64,000 nucleotides of DNA from Mycoplasma sp. NEAQ87857 (GTDB lineage: Bacteria; Bacillota_I; Bacilli_A; Mycoplasmatales; Metamycoplasmataceae): the NCBI RefSeq assembly GCF_009792315.1, contig NZ_CP045542.1, positions 372,001 through 436,000 of the forward strand, written 5' to 3'. The notes beneath the pieces are model-generated. The model was not told the DNA's origin. It made no database searches and saw only the letters and a program-made list of their open reading frames with translations. Both the position numbers and the translations under genes were made by a program. Positions 46,201 through 58,116 of this stretch are shown here, in pieces; positions within the stretch are counted from its first letter, which is position 1; every line of letters starts with the position of its first letter.

Positions 46201-49200
46201 ACTACTTGATTAATGATATTATTTTTTAATTCTTGATTATGTTTAACAATGGTTTTAAGATTAAAAATAATTTGTTTAATTAAATCAAAATTGTTGAAAT
46301 TAAAAATAGTTAAAATTCCATTTTTAAAATTATTTAATCATTGATTTACATCATTAGCATTATTAAATGAATCAAAAATTAAATTAATTATTTTTTGTTT
46401 ATAAGTAGTATTACCAGTATTTTCGTTTAAGAAATTATTAAAATCAGTAATTAAACTTTGAACAATAATAGATAAATCAAGATTTTGAAGATTAATTCCT
46501 TGTTGTCTTAATGCTGTTTCTATAGCATTTTGAATTAAGTTAGCAAAATTATTATTGCTTAAGCTAAAGTTAAAAATATTAGTTATATCTGTTATTAATT
46601 GTGGTTTTAAATTGCTTCTAGAAACTACATTTTTAACTAAAACAAAAATATTATCTAAATCATTTTTTCAATTTCTATTAGCAATTAATGAATGAGCAAT
46701 TTGTTTTAACATTGTAGTAAAATTGCTATTTTTTGAGATTGTATTAATTAAACTACTTAATTGATCAAAATTAATTCATTGACTAATTTGAGTATTAGAT
46801 TTTAAACTATCTAAATTATTATTGATTAATAAAGCAATTTGATTATTTTTACTATAAGCGTCAATAATTTGATCTACTAATCAATTTAAAGTATTTATGT
46901 GATTGCTATTATTAAAAATTGGAGCTTCTAGCGAATCTAAAACTTTAATAATGAATTGGTTTTTATTAGTAGAAATTTTTGAATTTAAGATTTCTTGTAA
47001 TTTAGCAGGTATTTGAGCTAAAACACTAGCAGGATTAGCATTATCAATTGCAAGTTTTAAATTATCAAACACAGTAGTTAAAACTGGATTAATAATGTCT
47101 AAGTTTTTAATTACAATAATTAAATTATTGATTAAATCTTTTAATAAAGCATCTAATTGTGTTTCTTTAGTAGTAATATTAATGTTTAAGTTCACTAATT
47201 GATCTTTAATAAATTTAACAATAATGTTGTTAATTTCATCATTATTAATTAATGAGTTAATTAAGTTAGTAATTTTAGTTGAAAGATTATTAATATCTAA
47301 TGAATTAATAATTACTTTAATTAAATCATTAAAACTATTAGTTTGAGTGATTTTAGTTATATTATCATCACTTAATAAACTTGAAATAGTTGAAGTTAAA
47401 ATTTGATTAAAGTCATCATTTCTTAACACAAATCCAATTAAGTTAATAAAGTTACTTTGGTTAACAAAAGTTAAAATTTTATCTTTAATTGAACTTGGAA
47501 TTAAATTAAAGATTAATTTTGAAGCAAGATCAATATTTTGTTGATTTTTAAATAAATGATTAACAATTTTTAAAACATCACTCTTAAGAGTTTTAAATTG
47601 ATCAGAACTTAAGATTGCTTTAATTACAGTTAATACTTTAGATTCAAAATTATTTCCTGCAAAAATTTGTTTTAATCCTTGAATTAAAGAATTAATGATA
47701 CTTGTAGCATTGAAATTTAATCCATTATTTTGCACACTATTAATTAATGTTTCAAAAAGCAAGTCTGATAAATTAAGATTTTGATCCAAGATATCATAAA
47801 GCGATAATAAATTACCTGCAAATTGTTCTTTATTTTCTATTGGTTCAAAGAATCTTCTTAAAGATTCAGAACTAATAGTATTAGCAATAATTTTATTTAA
47901 TAATTGTTTAGTTGTATTATTTCTAATTACTTCAAGCAATATTGCTTTAAATGGGGTTTTAAAACTATTTACAATAGCTTCTTGTTTAAATAAATATTTA
48001 ACTAAATCACTATAACTATTAATTGAAGCTAAATCAGTATCATTTACTGATGCTAAGGTTTGAATAACTTGTTGACTTAAAGAATGCAAAATAGTATTAA
48101 TATTAGTTGAAATAGTTTGATTATTAATGAAATTATTAATAAATTGATCTATATCACTTACTTGAAGATTTAAAGCACTAGCTATATTTTGTTTAGTATT
48201 AGCATCAATATTAGTTAATAAATTATGAATTGCTTGTTGATTTAGGAATTTATTAATTAAATTATTAGCTAATTCTTTAATTAATAAACTATTATGCTTA
48301 ATTACGTTTGAAGCTAATAAAGATTTAACAACAGCAAAATTATTGATTGCTAAATCTTTAAGTTTATTAACTAAAAGGTTAATAAACTGTTGGAAATCAT
48401 TGCTTGATAATAATGCATCACTTACTTGATCTAATACTAAATTAATAATATTTTGATTAGTGTTTAAACTAATAATTCATTCTTTTAAATCTTTTAAGGT
48501 ATTAACGGTAATTTTGTTATTTGAAGCAAGATTGTTTGAACTTAGTACATTATTAACATTTGATTTAGTTAAAATTAGATTTAAAATATCATCATTTAAG
48601 TTCAATAAAACTTTTTCTAAAAGTTTATTTAACATAAATTTATTATTAGCATCTAAGAAATTAATATCTTTAATAAATTTAAAAATAAAATCTCTTAAAT
48701 TTAAAGTTTGATTATTTAAATCATAATCAATTACACTATTGATTAAATTAGATACAAGGTTTCTTAAATTAAAATCTAAATGATTATCACTATTAATGAT
48801 GCTAAGAATAAAGTTTTTAAGTGTTGATTTTTCTTCTGTTGAGAAACTAGCTAAATTATTAATTAAGTTATTAATTAAATCATTTTGTATTGTTGAATCA
48901 TCTAAAGTATCAAGTAATTTATTAATTAAACTTAAAATGTATTGTTTATTATTGCTAAAAATAGGTGATTGTTTAAATGATTTAATTAAATTAAATCATT
49001 TACTACTAATATTATTTTGTTCAATAAAATTACCCATTAATTCTAAGAAGTAATTTAATAACTGATTTGGAATAGTTTTTAAGTTATTTAAATTATTTTT
49101 ATTAGCATTAAATAATTCAAATGCTTTATCAAACAATGGTTGATATAAATGATTTTGTTTTAAAATATTAACAACATTATTAACTAAATCTGCAATTAAA

Positions 49201-52200
49201 TTAGTAGTTAAATTTGCATCATAGAATTTCGCAAAATTAAGTTTTAAGAAATTACTTAAAACTCTTACAACTAATTGCTTAATTACTTGATTATTAGCTA
49301 AATTATTAATTAAATCATTTAATGGTTGTTTAATTGAATCATCAATTTGAGAAACAATATAGCTAATTAATTGGTCTAAATTATTAATATTTTGATTTTT
49401 ATAATTATTAACTACATTAGTAATGGTATTGTGAATCGCTTGTTTTAAACTTGAATTATTTTCTGGTCAAATTAAATTATAGAAATATAAAGTATCACTT
49501 GCAGATAATAAATTTGAATTAATATTACCTAATAATTTAGTAATTAAATCTCTATTATTTAAAACATTTTCTAAAACAATTACTAAATTAGCTTTAATAT
49601 TATTAAATTCAGTGGTTGAAACTGAATTTAATACTGTAAAAATAAATTCATTAAGATTTAAATTATTTAATAAATTATTAACTATTTGATTAATAAAAGC
49701 GTCTTTAGTTGCTAAAGATAATTCAATATTAGTTTGATCAATTGCAATTAATGCTTTATCTAATAAATATGATTTATGTCTAAGTAAAATAGTAATTAAT
49801 TGATTAATAAATTCTTGTTTATTAGTTATATTATTAAAAATTCAACTTAATTGTGTATTTGAATTTAATTGTTGAACAATTAAATTCTTAACCATTGGTA
49901 AATCTAAAGCATTAGCAATAATTTGTTTAGTTTGATTTTTAAATTCATTATCAGCGTTTTTAAATTTATTAAATATATTTGAAATTAATTCTCAATCTGC
50001 TAGATTTAAACTATTTAAAACAGTGTTTGGTAGTTGATTAATTAAATTGTTAATATTAAAAGGTTTAGATAATAAATTAAAGACATTATCAATTAATAGA
50101 TTAAATTTATTAGTAGTTTTTAACGCATCTAAAATTCAATTAGTTAATTTTAAAACATAATCATTAGCTAACACTATTCCATTATTAGCAGCAAGATTTT
50201 TAATATTTAATGCAATAGTATTGTTTAAATTACCTTCAGCAATATAATTTGCAAGAATTGGTTTAATAGTTTGTTTAATTAAATCTAATAAATTAGTATT
50301 ATTTGCTAGATCTTCAATAATTGAAATATCAAAACTTTGATTTTTGATTAATTTTAATAATTTATCTAAAAAAGCATTATTAGAAGCTAAATTATTAATT
50401 AAATCAGGAACTATAGCTACTAATGAATCAAAAAATGATGGTTGATCAATAATTAAATTAATTAAATTGTTTACTTCAGTTAAATCTGCATAATTAGTAA
50501 TTTTATTAGTTAAATTAGGTAGATTATTTTTAATTAAGTTAATAATATTGTTTCTTTGTTGAATAATTAATGCTTGAATAATTTCAATAATTATTGCTTT
50601 ATTATTCGTGAATAATGGAGATTTAATTTTTTGGATAATAAACTCAGCTAATGATTGATTATTTAAAACATTTGATTTAATTATTTCAACTATAGAATTA
50701 AGACTATTTTTTAAATTATCAACTATATTTGATGGATTAGAATTTCTTATTACGTTTGATAAATTATCAATAATAGAGTTTAATAATCTATTATTATTTT
50801 TGGTTAAAATACTAATTAATTCAGTTGCTAAATCATTAGCTAAATGATTTGTATCAGCATTTTGTTTATTAATGATTTGAGCAATCATTTTATCAATAAT
50901 ATTAGTTAAAATATGATTAATATTAGGTGCAGAAACTATATTATTTAAAGTTTGTTTAACTAAAGGTAATAAATGTACATTAAGTAATTTAACAAATTCA
51001 AAAATAATTTCATTTAAATTATTTTTGTTAGCAAAATTTTGGAAATTATCCAATACTACATCAATTAATTTAACTACAGTGGCTTCAAAAGCATTAGCTT
51101 GTTGATTATTAACTGTAATATTAGTTTTTAAAACTAAGTTAATTACATTTTCTAAAGCATTATCACCTAAAAAATTATTAATTTGATCTTTAACATTATT
51201 TGGAACTATACTTAATAATAAATTAGCTTTTTGAGCAACTGTAGTTTGATCAATAAATTTTTGTTTAACTATTTGATGTAAAAAGTCTTTTAATAATTGC
51301 TTGTTATTAGGATTTTGAATAAATTTACTTTGAGCAATTTTAGTAATTAATTTGCTTATGTTATTAAATCCTTGCTCTCCTCCAAAAGTATTACTAATAG
51401 TTAATTGGAAAGCACTTTGAGCAATTTGAGAAATATCACTTAAGCTTAAAGTGTTAAAACTAATTAAAAAGTTATATACAAAATCACTAATAATATTAAA
51501 GTCTTTTAAATTCACTTCAACAAAATCAACCACATCACTTACAGCTTGATGATAAATAGTTTCTTGATTATTAGGAACTAAATTAAAGTGTTTTAATAAG
51601 TTAAATAAAGCTTCAATAATAGGTTGTTTAATTTCAGTTAAAGCTTTATAAATTACTTGATTAAGTGAAGAAGCAACATTTTTGATTGCTTGAATGTGTT
51701 GTTGTTGGATTTGATCAAAATCAGTTAAATTAGGATTATGACTAACATTGTTTAAATTTTGGTATAAAAAGGCAATAATTAAATCTTTATAAGATTTAAC
51801 ATCATTAAAATTTGAACTATTTAAAATAAAAGTATCAATTAATTTATCAGTTAAATTAGTAAATTCATTGCTTTTTAAAATTCTTTCAATTGCAGAAGCA
51901 AAATCACTAATAGATTGATCATTATTTAATCCTAAAAAGCTTAATTTATTTGAGTTAGCTTTTAAAAGATTTGTAATTAAATCATTACTATATAGTTTAA
52001 TAAAGTTAGAAATTATACTTTTCAAACCTAATTTAAAATTAGTTTGATTATTAATAATTAAATTATTTTTAGTTAAACTGGCAACTAAATTTGCTACATT
52101 AGTTTCGCTTAAAATAGTATTTTTAATTGCATCAATAAATGAATTAAAGTTTAATTCATTATTTTGTTTTAAAGTTTTTAATGATGTTTGAAGATTGAAT

Positions 52201-53702
52201 AAAGTAGTTTGAATAATGCTTGAATTTAAAATGTTATCTGCTAGTGTAATTGAATTATTAGTAGCAGTTGTGTGGTTATTTGCATCATTGAAAAAGATTT
52301 TACGTAAATAACCATCAGGATCTAATTCTTTATAATAGCTATTTCCTAAAGCAAAATTTAACATTTCTACTACAATTTGAGAGAAAGTATTTGATAACTC
52401 TTGGATTCTAATTCCAAAATTATTATCATCCTTAAGAGCTAAATCTTGTTTTTCATTAGCATCTTTATCACCTAAATAATCTTTGGTTGAAGCTCCTAGT
52501 AAATCTTTGGGGTTATTAGTTGTTTCAATTTGATATTTAGCACTTAAAGCATCAGAATTTAAGTATTTTTGATTAAAATCATCATAAGCATAATCACTTA
52601 ATTTTAATGAAGGGTTGGTGATTTTTAAATAAATATCTTGAGCCATTTTTTTATAAGCTTGAATTGAAGGGTGAATATCAAAATAAATACTAGTAAAATC
52701 ATCAAGGTTTGATTCTCAATATTGTTTATTAAAAACATTAATGTAATTAACATTATTTAAATTAGAAATATCTTTAACAGTACCATTAATAACATCAATA
52801 ATAGTATCAAAGACATCAATGTTTATTCCTTGAACTAATGAAGCAATTTTTTGATTAATTAAATCTTTAATTGCTAAAAAAGGAGTAGGGTAACTAATTA
52901 AATTAATATTGGCGTTTGGTGCATATTGTTTTAAAGTTTTGATTAATGAATCAATATTATGCTTAAATTGCACAAAAGTTTTTTCGAAAACTTTTGTTAA
53001 AAAATCTACAGCAACTTTAACACTACGGTTAGGACTAATTAAGTTTTTAATAACTCCTAAAAGATCATCTTCGCTAGCACTTTTAAATAATAAATATAGA
53101 AAATCATTAGCTCCTATAGTTAAAGTAATTAAATTAGCTTTAGCTAAGTCTTGTTTTAGTTGATTAAGATTAATCTTGTTTTGTAAAACATTATTCTCAA
53201 AGATCGCTTGGTTATTAGTATTGTTTAATAAAGATAATCAATCTAAAGCAGTAGTTCCTGATACTGCATAATTATTAAATGAATTTAAACGTTGAGCTTT
53301 ATTAAAAATTCTAGCTAAAAATGCAGGATAAGAAACTCCTGTAACTGTATTATTGAGAAATTCTCCTGGAAAATCTTGTGGTAAAGCACCATCAAAACCT
53401 GCAGTGATTGAATCTCCAAGAGCTAAATAATTAATTTTTTGATCTAAAGCAATAAAATGATTTGATTTAGCTCTTTTAGCTACTTTGATATCATCTACAG
53501 GACTTATAGGATTAGATTGAATAGGTTCAGGAGTTATTTCTTTAAATTTATTAGGATCAATAATAGGCTTAACAATTTTATGAATTGGATTATCTGATTT
53601 AATTTTTTTACTGGAACCAGGAGCTGCACAAGAAACAACTAGCGACACAGAAGTTAAGGTAGCTAGCGTTACTGATATGATTTTTTTATTAGATTTAAGC
53701 AT
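43287..53702 (-). CDS. Giant SGNH-hydrolase lipoprotein, 3471 aa (paralogue B)
   Basis: One uninterrupted minus-strand frame (checked through every gap). Signal peptide with lipobox VVSC (Cys25) followed by AAPGSSKKI, nearly the same as paralogue A. Complete SGNH hydrolase domain: ALGDSITAG (Ser98), YAVSGTTA (Gly149), TIGANDF (Asn199), FDIHPS (Asp342, His344). After AQDIYLKITNPSL, shared with paralogue A, come about 3000 residues of Asn/Leu/Ile/Lys-rich helical sequence lacking a recognised domain, and a C-terminal segment ending LKKGYLNSYEN similar to that of A. Start ATG has GGAG 5 nt upstream. First gene of the operon with the giant permease (14-nt gap) and ATPase, which ties the hydrolase to that transporter. 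Hydrolytic role is inferred from the intact triad; the substrate (host lipid, ester, glycan acetyl group) is unknown. Confidence 0.85.
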
Positions 53703-53719
53703 AATTTCTCCATATTTTT

Positions 53720-53742
53720 AAAATATAAATAATTTATATTTT
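53720..53742 (-). promoter_or_regulatory. AT-only inverted repeat in the promoter region of giant lipoprotein B
   Basis: Perfect 11-bp inverted repeat AAAATATAAAT/ATTTATATTTT with a single-base centre, starting 17 nt upstream of the start codon and overlapping the expected -10. Could be an operator or simply AT-rich promoter DNA. Confidence 0.4.
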
Positions 53743-53782
53743 AAACTTTTTTGAGTTTTATTTATTTTTACCATAAAAACAA

Positions 53783-53801
53783 AACACTCTTTAAGAGTGT
53801 T
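53783..53801 (-). terminator. Terminator of the glyS-dnaG-rpoD-nif3 operon
   Basis: AACACTCTT/AAGAGTGTT hairpin (53783-53791/53793-53801) followed on the minus strand by TTTTGTTTTTAT; it overlaps the stop codon of the Nif3-like gene. Confidence 0.8.
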
Positions 53802-54570
53802 AAATGTTGCGATAAAAATTTGAAATTAGTTTTAAAACAAACTTTTCTTTTGGGAATTTGGTTGATAAAAGTTCTTGCATATGCATAGCAAAAACTTGCT
53901 CATCTAAATGAGGTACTTCTAAAATATTAACTTGATGTTGATCAAAATTAACCCAATCACTTCATCTAAAATCACTACTTACAATTAAATCACAACCTTG
54001 ATCATGTAGTTGATTAATTTGACCAACATAACCACTACCACTTAAAAAAGCAATGTGATTAAATTGTTGATCATCATTCATTACATTAGTTCTTAATGCA
54101 TTTAGATTTAATTTATTTTTTAATAAATCTACTAGTTGATTTAAGGTTAATGAGTGATTAACAATAGCACTAAATTTAGCACTATTAGTATCAAAATATT
54201 GATTTAAACCTAAATATTTCACTATTTGATAAGAAGTTCCATAAAGTTCACAATCATAGTTAGTGTGCATACTATAAACTGTGATTTGGTGTTGTTTTAA
54301 TAATTTGTGTAATTCTTGTTTATATGGTGCTTTTTCTTTTTCTAAAGCTTTAGTTGCTTCAAAATAAAAAGGGTGGTGTGTCAAAATTAAATTGCAATCA
54401 TTATCAATTGCAGTTTGAATTACTTCTAAAGTGACATCAATTGCTAATACTGCACCTTTAAATTTTTTAGCTTGATTAAATTTAACGCTATATCCACTAG
54501 GATCTCAAATTTCTTTGTTAGCTAATGGGTACATTAAATCTAATTGTTGAATAAATTGTTTTAATTTCAT
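53800..54570 (-). CDS. Nif3-like dinuclear metal centre protein, 256 aa
   Basis: Nif3/YqfO family protein, thought to bind two metal ions and sometimes annotated as a GTP cyclohydrolase I type 2 homologue; the biological role is unsettled. Start MKLKQFIQQLDLMYPLANKEIWDPSG, then the metal-binding LILTHHPFYF, VYSMHTNYDC and, near the end, the Trp-rich stretch after LIVSSDFR leading to HLDEQVFAMHM. The length of about 256 aa is that of the short form without the PII-like insert. Begins just 2 nt after the rpoD stop (ATG 54570 against TAA at 54573), so it is translationally coupled; Trp codons are TGA. Confidence 0.85.
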
Positions 54571-54572
54571 GA

Positions 54573-56060
54573 TTAGTTTTTAAGAAAGTCCTTTAAGTTT
54601 TTACCGTGTTTTGAGTTATTTTTTAATTTACGTAAGATCTTGTTTTCAATTTGTCTAATTCTTTCTTTAGAAACCCCTCCACGATCTCTTGCAAGTTCTT
54701 CAAGTGAATGAACTCTATATCTATTACCTTCAGCATCAATTCCAACTCCATAACGCTTACATAATAGTTCTTTTTCATCTGGTTCTAAAGTAGTTTGAAT
54801 AATTTCTTCTAAAACTTTTGATAATTCTTCTTGTGAAGCATAATCAACTGGTGAAATAACATTATCATCTTTAACAAAATCACTGAATGATGAATCATTT
54901 TCTTTACCAACTTGTTTATCTAAAGAAATAGGATCAATGTTAATTTTACGAATATAACGAACTTTTTCAGCTGTATATCCATTACCAAAACGTTCAGCAA
55001 TTAATTCATCTGTAGGTTCTGCACCTAATTCTTGTTGTAATTCACGCTCAATTTTAGAAATTTTATTAATGGTTTCAACCATATGCACAGGTACTCTAAT
55101 GGTTCTAGCTTGATCTGCTACAGCTCTTGTAATAGCTTGTCTAATTCATCAAGTTGCATAAGTTGAGAATTTAAATCCTTTATTTACATCATATTTTTGT
55201 ACTGCTTTTAAAATACCAGCATTTCCCTCAGAAATTAAATCAATAAAGGTTAATCCACGGTTTTTGTATTTTTTAGCATTATTAATAACTAAACGTAAGT
55301 TTCTTTGGATTAATTTATCTCTAGCTCTTTTTCCTCTAAAACCACCTTTTTCCATTTGTTGAGCTAATTTTTTCTCTTCTTCAATGGTTAATAACTCACC
55401 ATATTTACCAATTCAACGCATGTATCATTTAACAATATCATTGGTTTCTGTAAGTTTATTATTAAGGTTTTTATTTTTATTTTTATCTTCACTAAGATCA
55501 ACATCAGCATCAAAATCTAATGAAAGGTTTGAAAAAGGATCATCCATATCGTCATCAAAGTCATCAGTTAACTTCTCATCATCATCGTCTTCTTTTTCTT
55601 CATCTTCATCTTCGTCATCTTCTTCGATGTCATCATCGTCTGTGTTTAAGTAATCATCAGTATCATCATCTTCAAAGTATTCTTCATCATCTGAATCATA
55701 ATCACCAAAATCATCATCGTCAATGTTAATGTTTGAGTCATCTATATCTTCAATATCTGATTCATCAATTTCTTCTATGATAGTTTCTTTTTTGCTTTTA
55801 CTTTTTTTAGTGTTTTTTACTTGTTTAACTTCATTATTAAACTCTTCAACTGAGTAATCATCATTATCACCAGCATCAACATCATCTACAATTAAGTTGT
55901 TTTGATTTAAAACAGCTAAAAATTCATCCATTGCTTCTTCATCAACAAACATTTTCTTTTTAGCTAAAAGATCAAAAACTTCTTCTTGTGAAAAGTAGTC
56001 TTGTTTTTTGCTTTTCAGTTGAGATTTTAAGTATTTAATAATTGAATCAAATTCGTACAT
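54573..56060 (-). CDS. rpoD: RNA polymerase primary sigma factor, 495 aa
   Basis: Directs RNA polymerase to promoters, including the TATAAT boxes noted here. Region 1.1-like N-terminus (residues 1-60), then an extraordinary acidic stretch (about 91-175, mostly Asp/Glu/Ser), region 1.2 (WYMRWIGKYGELLTIEEEKKL), region 2 ([52 protein letters not shown]), region 3 (EPTDELIAERFGNGYTAEKVRYI) and region 4 (LEELARDRGGVSKERIRQIENKILRKL). The core is highly conserved and full length. ATG 56060 has AGGAG 6 nt upstream, inside the end of dnaG; the operon dnaG-rpoD is the classic macromolecular-synthesis arrangement. Confidence 0.96.
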
Positions 56061-56069
56061 ATGATGCTC

Positions 56070-58094
56070 CTATCATGTAATTTTTTTAAATTTGCTTTGA
56101 GAAATTTTCATTAATTTTTCTCTATGTTCTTCTAAGTGTAAAAATACAGGTGTATTATTTTTTTTGTTTTGTTTAATTAAATATTGATTATCATCAATCT
56201 CTTGTTTGATAATTGGTGCAATTAAAATTGAACCACTATCACTTTTGAAAGATTGTTTAAGTAAATCAATAATGTAATCAATAATTGTTAAATCAATTTT
56301 ATTTAAATATTGTTGATCAACATTGTGTAAGATCTCTAAAACATTATTTCTAAGGTTTAATTTCACATTATTAATAATGTTTAATATGTCATTTTTATTA
56401 TTATTCTCTATAAAATTCAAATCATTTTTTATTTGATTAGATAAATTATCAAAATAACTATCAGCTTGAGCTTTTAATTCATTTGTTATTTCTTTTTGTT
56501 TTAAAACTTGAATTAATTGCTCATTAAATAGTGTATGCAAATCAAAGTTTTTTACTTCAAAATAAAGCTGATGTAATTCTGGGTATCTAATTTTATAAAA
56601 CTCTTCAGTTTCATCATGTTTAAAAAAAGCTTGATGAATATTAGGGTTAGCTAAGGTTAAAACTAGTAGTTTAATTCTTGTATTTGATGCAATAATCTTA
56701 AGTAAATCATTTTTATTTTTATGTGATAAATTGTGTTTTGGCAAAATAACTTGATTATTTTGATTAATATCAAAATTAGTTAATTCAAAATCACTGAAAT
56801 TATTATTAAATCTTGTTTGATTATATTGCTTAGGTTCATTTGTTTCTGTTTGATATCCATAATCTTTATTTAACTTGTTTTTAATGTAGTTAATTTCTTG
56901 TACTGAAGCAAATTCTAAAGTATCAAATAATTGCTTAGCAAATTGATCAATTTTTCCAAAATTAACATCAGTATGTAAATTATGCACTTTAATTAAAGCG
57001 TTATAAATAAAATCAACTACTGAAACACTATTACGATCAACTAACTCTTTTAAAGCACTAGCACCATATTGCTTAAGAATTTCATCTGGATCTTTTAATA
57101 AAGGATTTTTGATAACTTCTACAGCAACATTATTTTTTTGTAGAAACTTAATTGATTTAATAATAGCATTAATTCCTGCTTGATCATTATCTAAGAATAA
57201 TTTAACTTTATATTTGCTAATTAAACGTAAATGATCGACCGTTAAAGCTACTCCCATTAAAGCAACAACATTATGAATATTAGCTTTATAACAAGCAATA
57301 ACATCCATAAAACCTTCAACAATAATTATTTCTTTTTGTGTAGTAATAGCTGGCTTTGCATTGTGTCAGTTATATAAAATCTTTGATTTATTAAAGATGA
57401 TGGTTTCAGGAGTATTGATATATTTAATACTATCATTTGGATCAATAGTTCTAGCACTAAAACCAACTATATCACCAAATTGATTTCTAATTCCAAAAGT
57501 TAATCTTTGACTATAGATTAACTTTTTATTTTGGTTTAATAAACCAGATAATTCTAAATCAATTTCATTAATATTTAAACTATTAAAATAATCTAAAGTT
57601 TCTTTAGTAGTAGCAAAACCAATATCAAATTTATCTCTAATTTCTAAATCATCTAATCCTCTAGAAGATATATATTGAGTAACTTTAGGATTAGAATTTT
57701 TAGTTATTTCCAATTTAAAAAATGAGTTAGCTAAATCCAAAATTTCAATTAATCTTAAACTAGTATCAGTATAGTTTTTATTAACTTGATAATTACTGAT
57801 ATCAAGATCAATATTAATTTTTTTAGCTAAATTATCTAGTGCTTGATAAAAATTTCATCCGTTTTTCTTCATTAAGAAAGTTAATGCATTACCACTAACA
57901 TTACAAGAAAAACAGCTATAAATATTTTTATTACTAGATACACTAAAACTTGGAGAACTGTCTTGATGAAAAGGACATAAACCTCAATAGTTATTACCTT
58001 TTTTAGTTAAAGGTAAATATTCACTAATAACTTCAACAATGTTGTTTTTAGCAATTATTTCTTTAACTAAATCATCGGAGATTCTTGTTTTCAT
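56070..58094 (-). CDS. dnaG: DNA primase, 674 aa
   Basis: Synthesises RNA primers for replication. CHC2 zinc finger near the N-terminus (CPFHQDSSPSFS...YSCFSCNVSG), core catalytic domain (YISSRGLDDLEIRDKFDIGFA, FGIRNQFGDIVGFSARTI), then the Toprim motifs: Glu in IIVEGFMDVIACYKA, and LFLDNDQAGINAI with the metal-binding DxD-type Asp cluster. The C-terminal helicase-interacting part (about residue 400 on) is divergent. ATG 58094 chosen because GGAG lies 5 nt upstream; an adjacent in-frame ATG (58097) is possible. With code 4 the gene reads TGA at 56073 as Trp and stops at the adjacent TAG. Sits 22 nt after glyS and next to rpoD. Confidence 0.95.
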
Positions 58095-58116
58095 CATTTC
58101 TCCTTTCATAAGCTAA

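Noticed and set aside
23436-53702. Integrative element or prophage carrying the giant genes
   Set aside because: No integrase, tRNA attachment site, conjugation gene or flanking direct repeat was found; only the two transposase-like genes adjoin it.
55384-55729. Plus-strand Ser-rich and His-rich ORFs at the rpoD acidic tract
   Set aside because: Mirror images of the Asp/Glu-rich sigma-factor tract, not genes.
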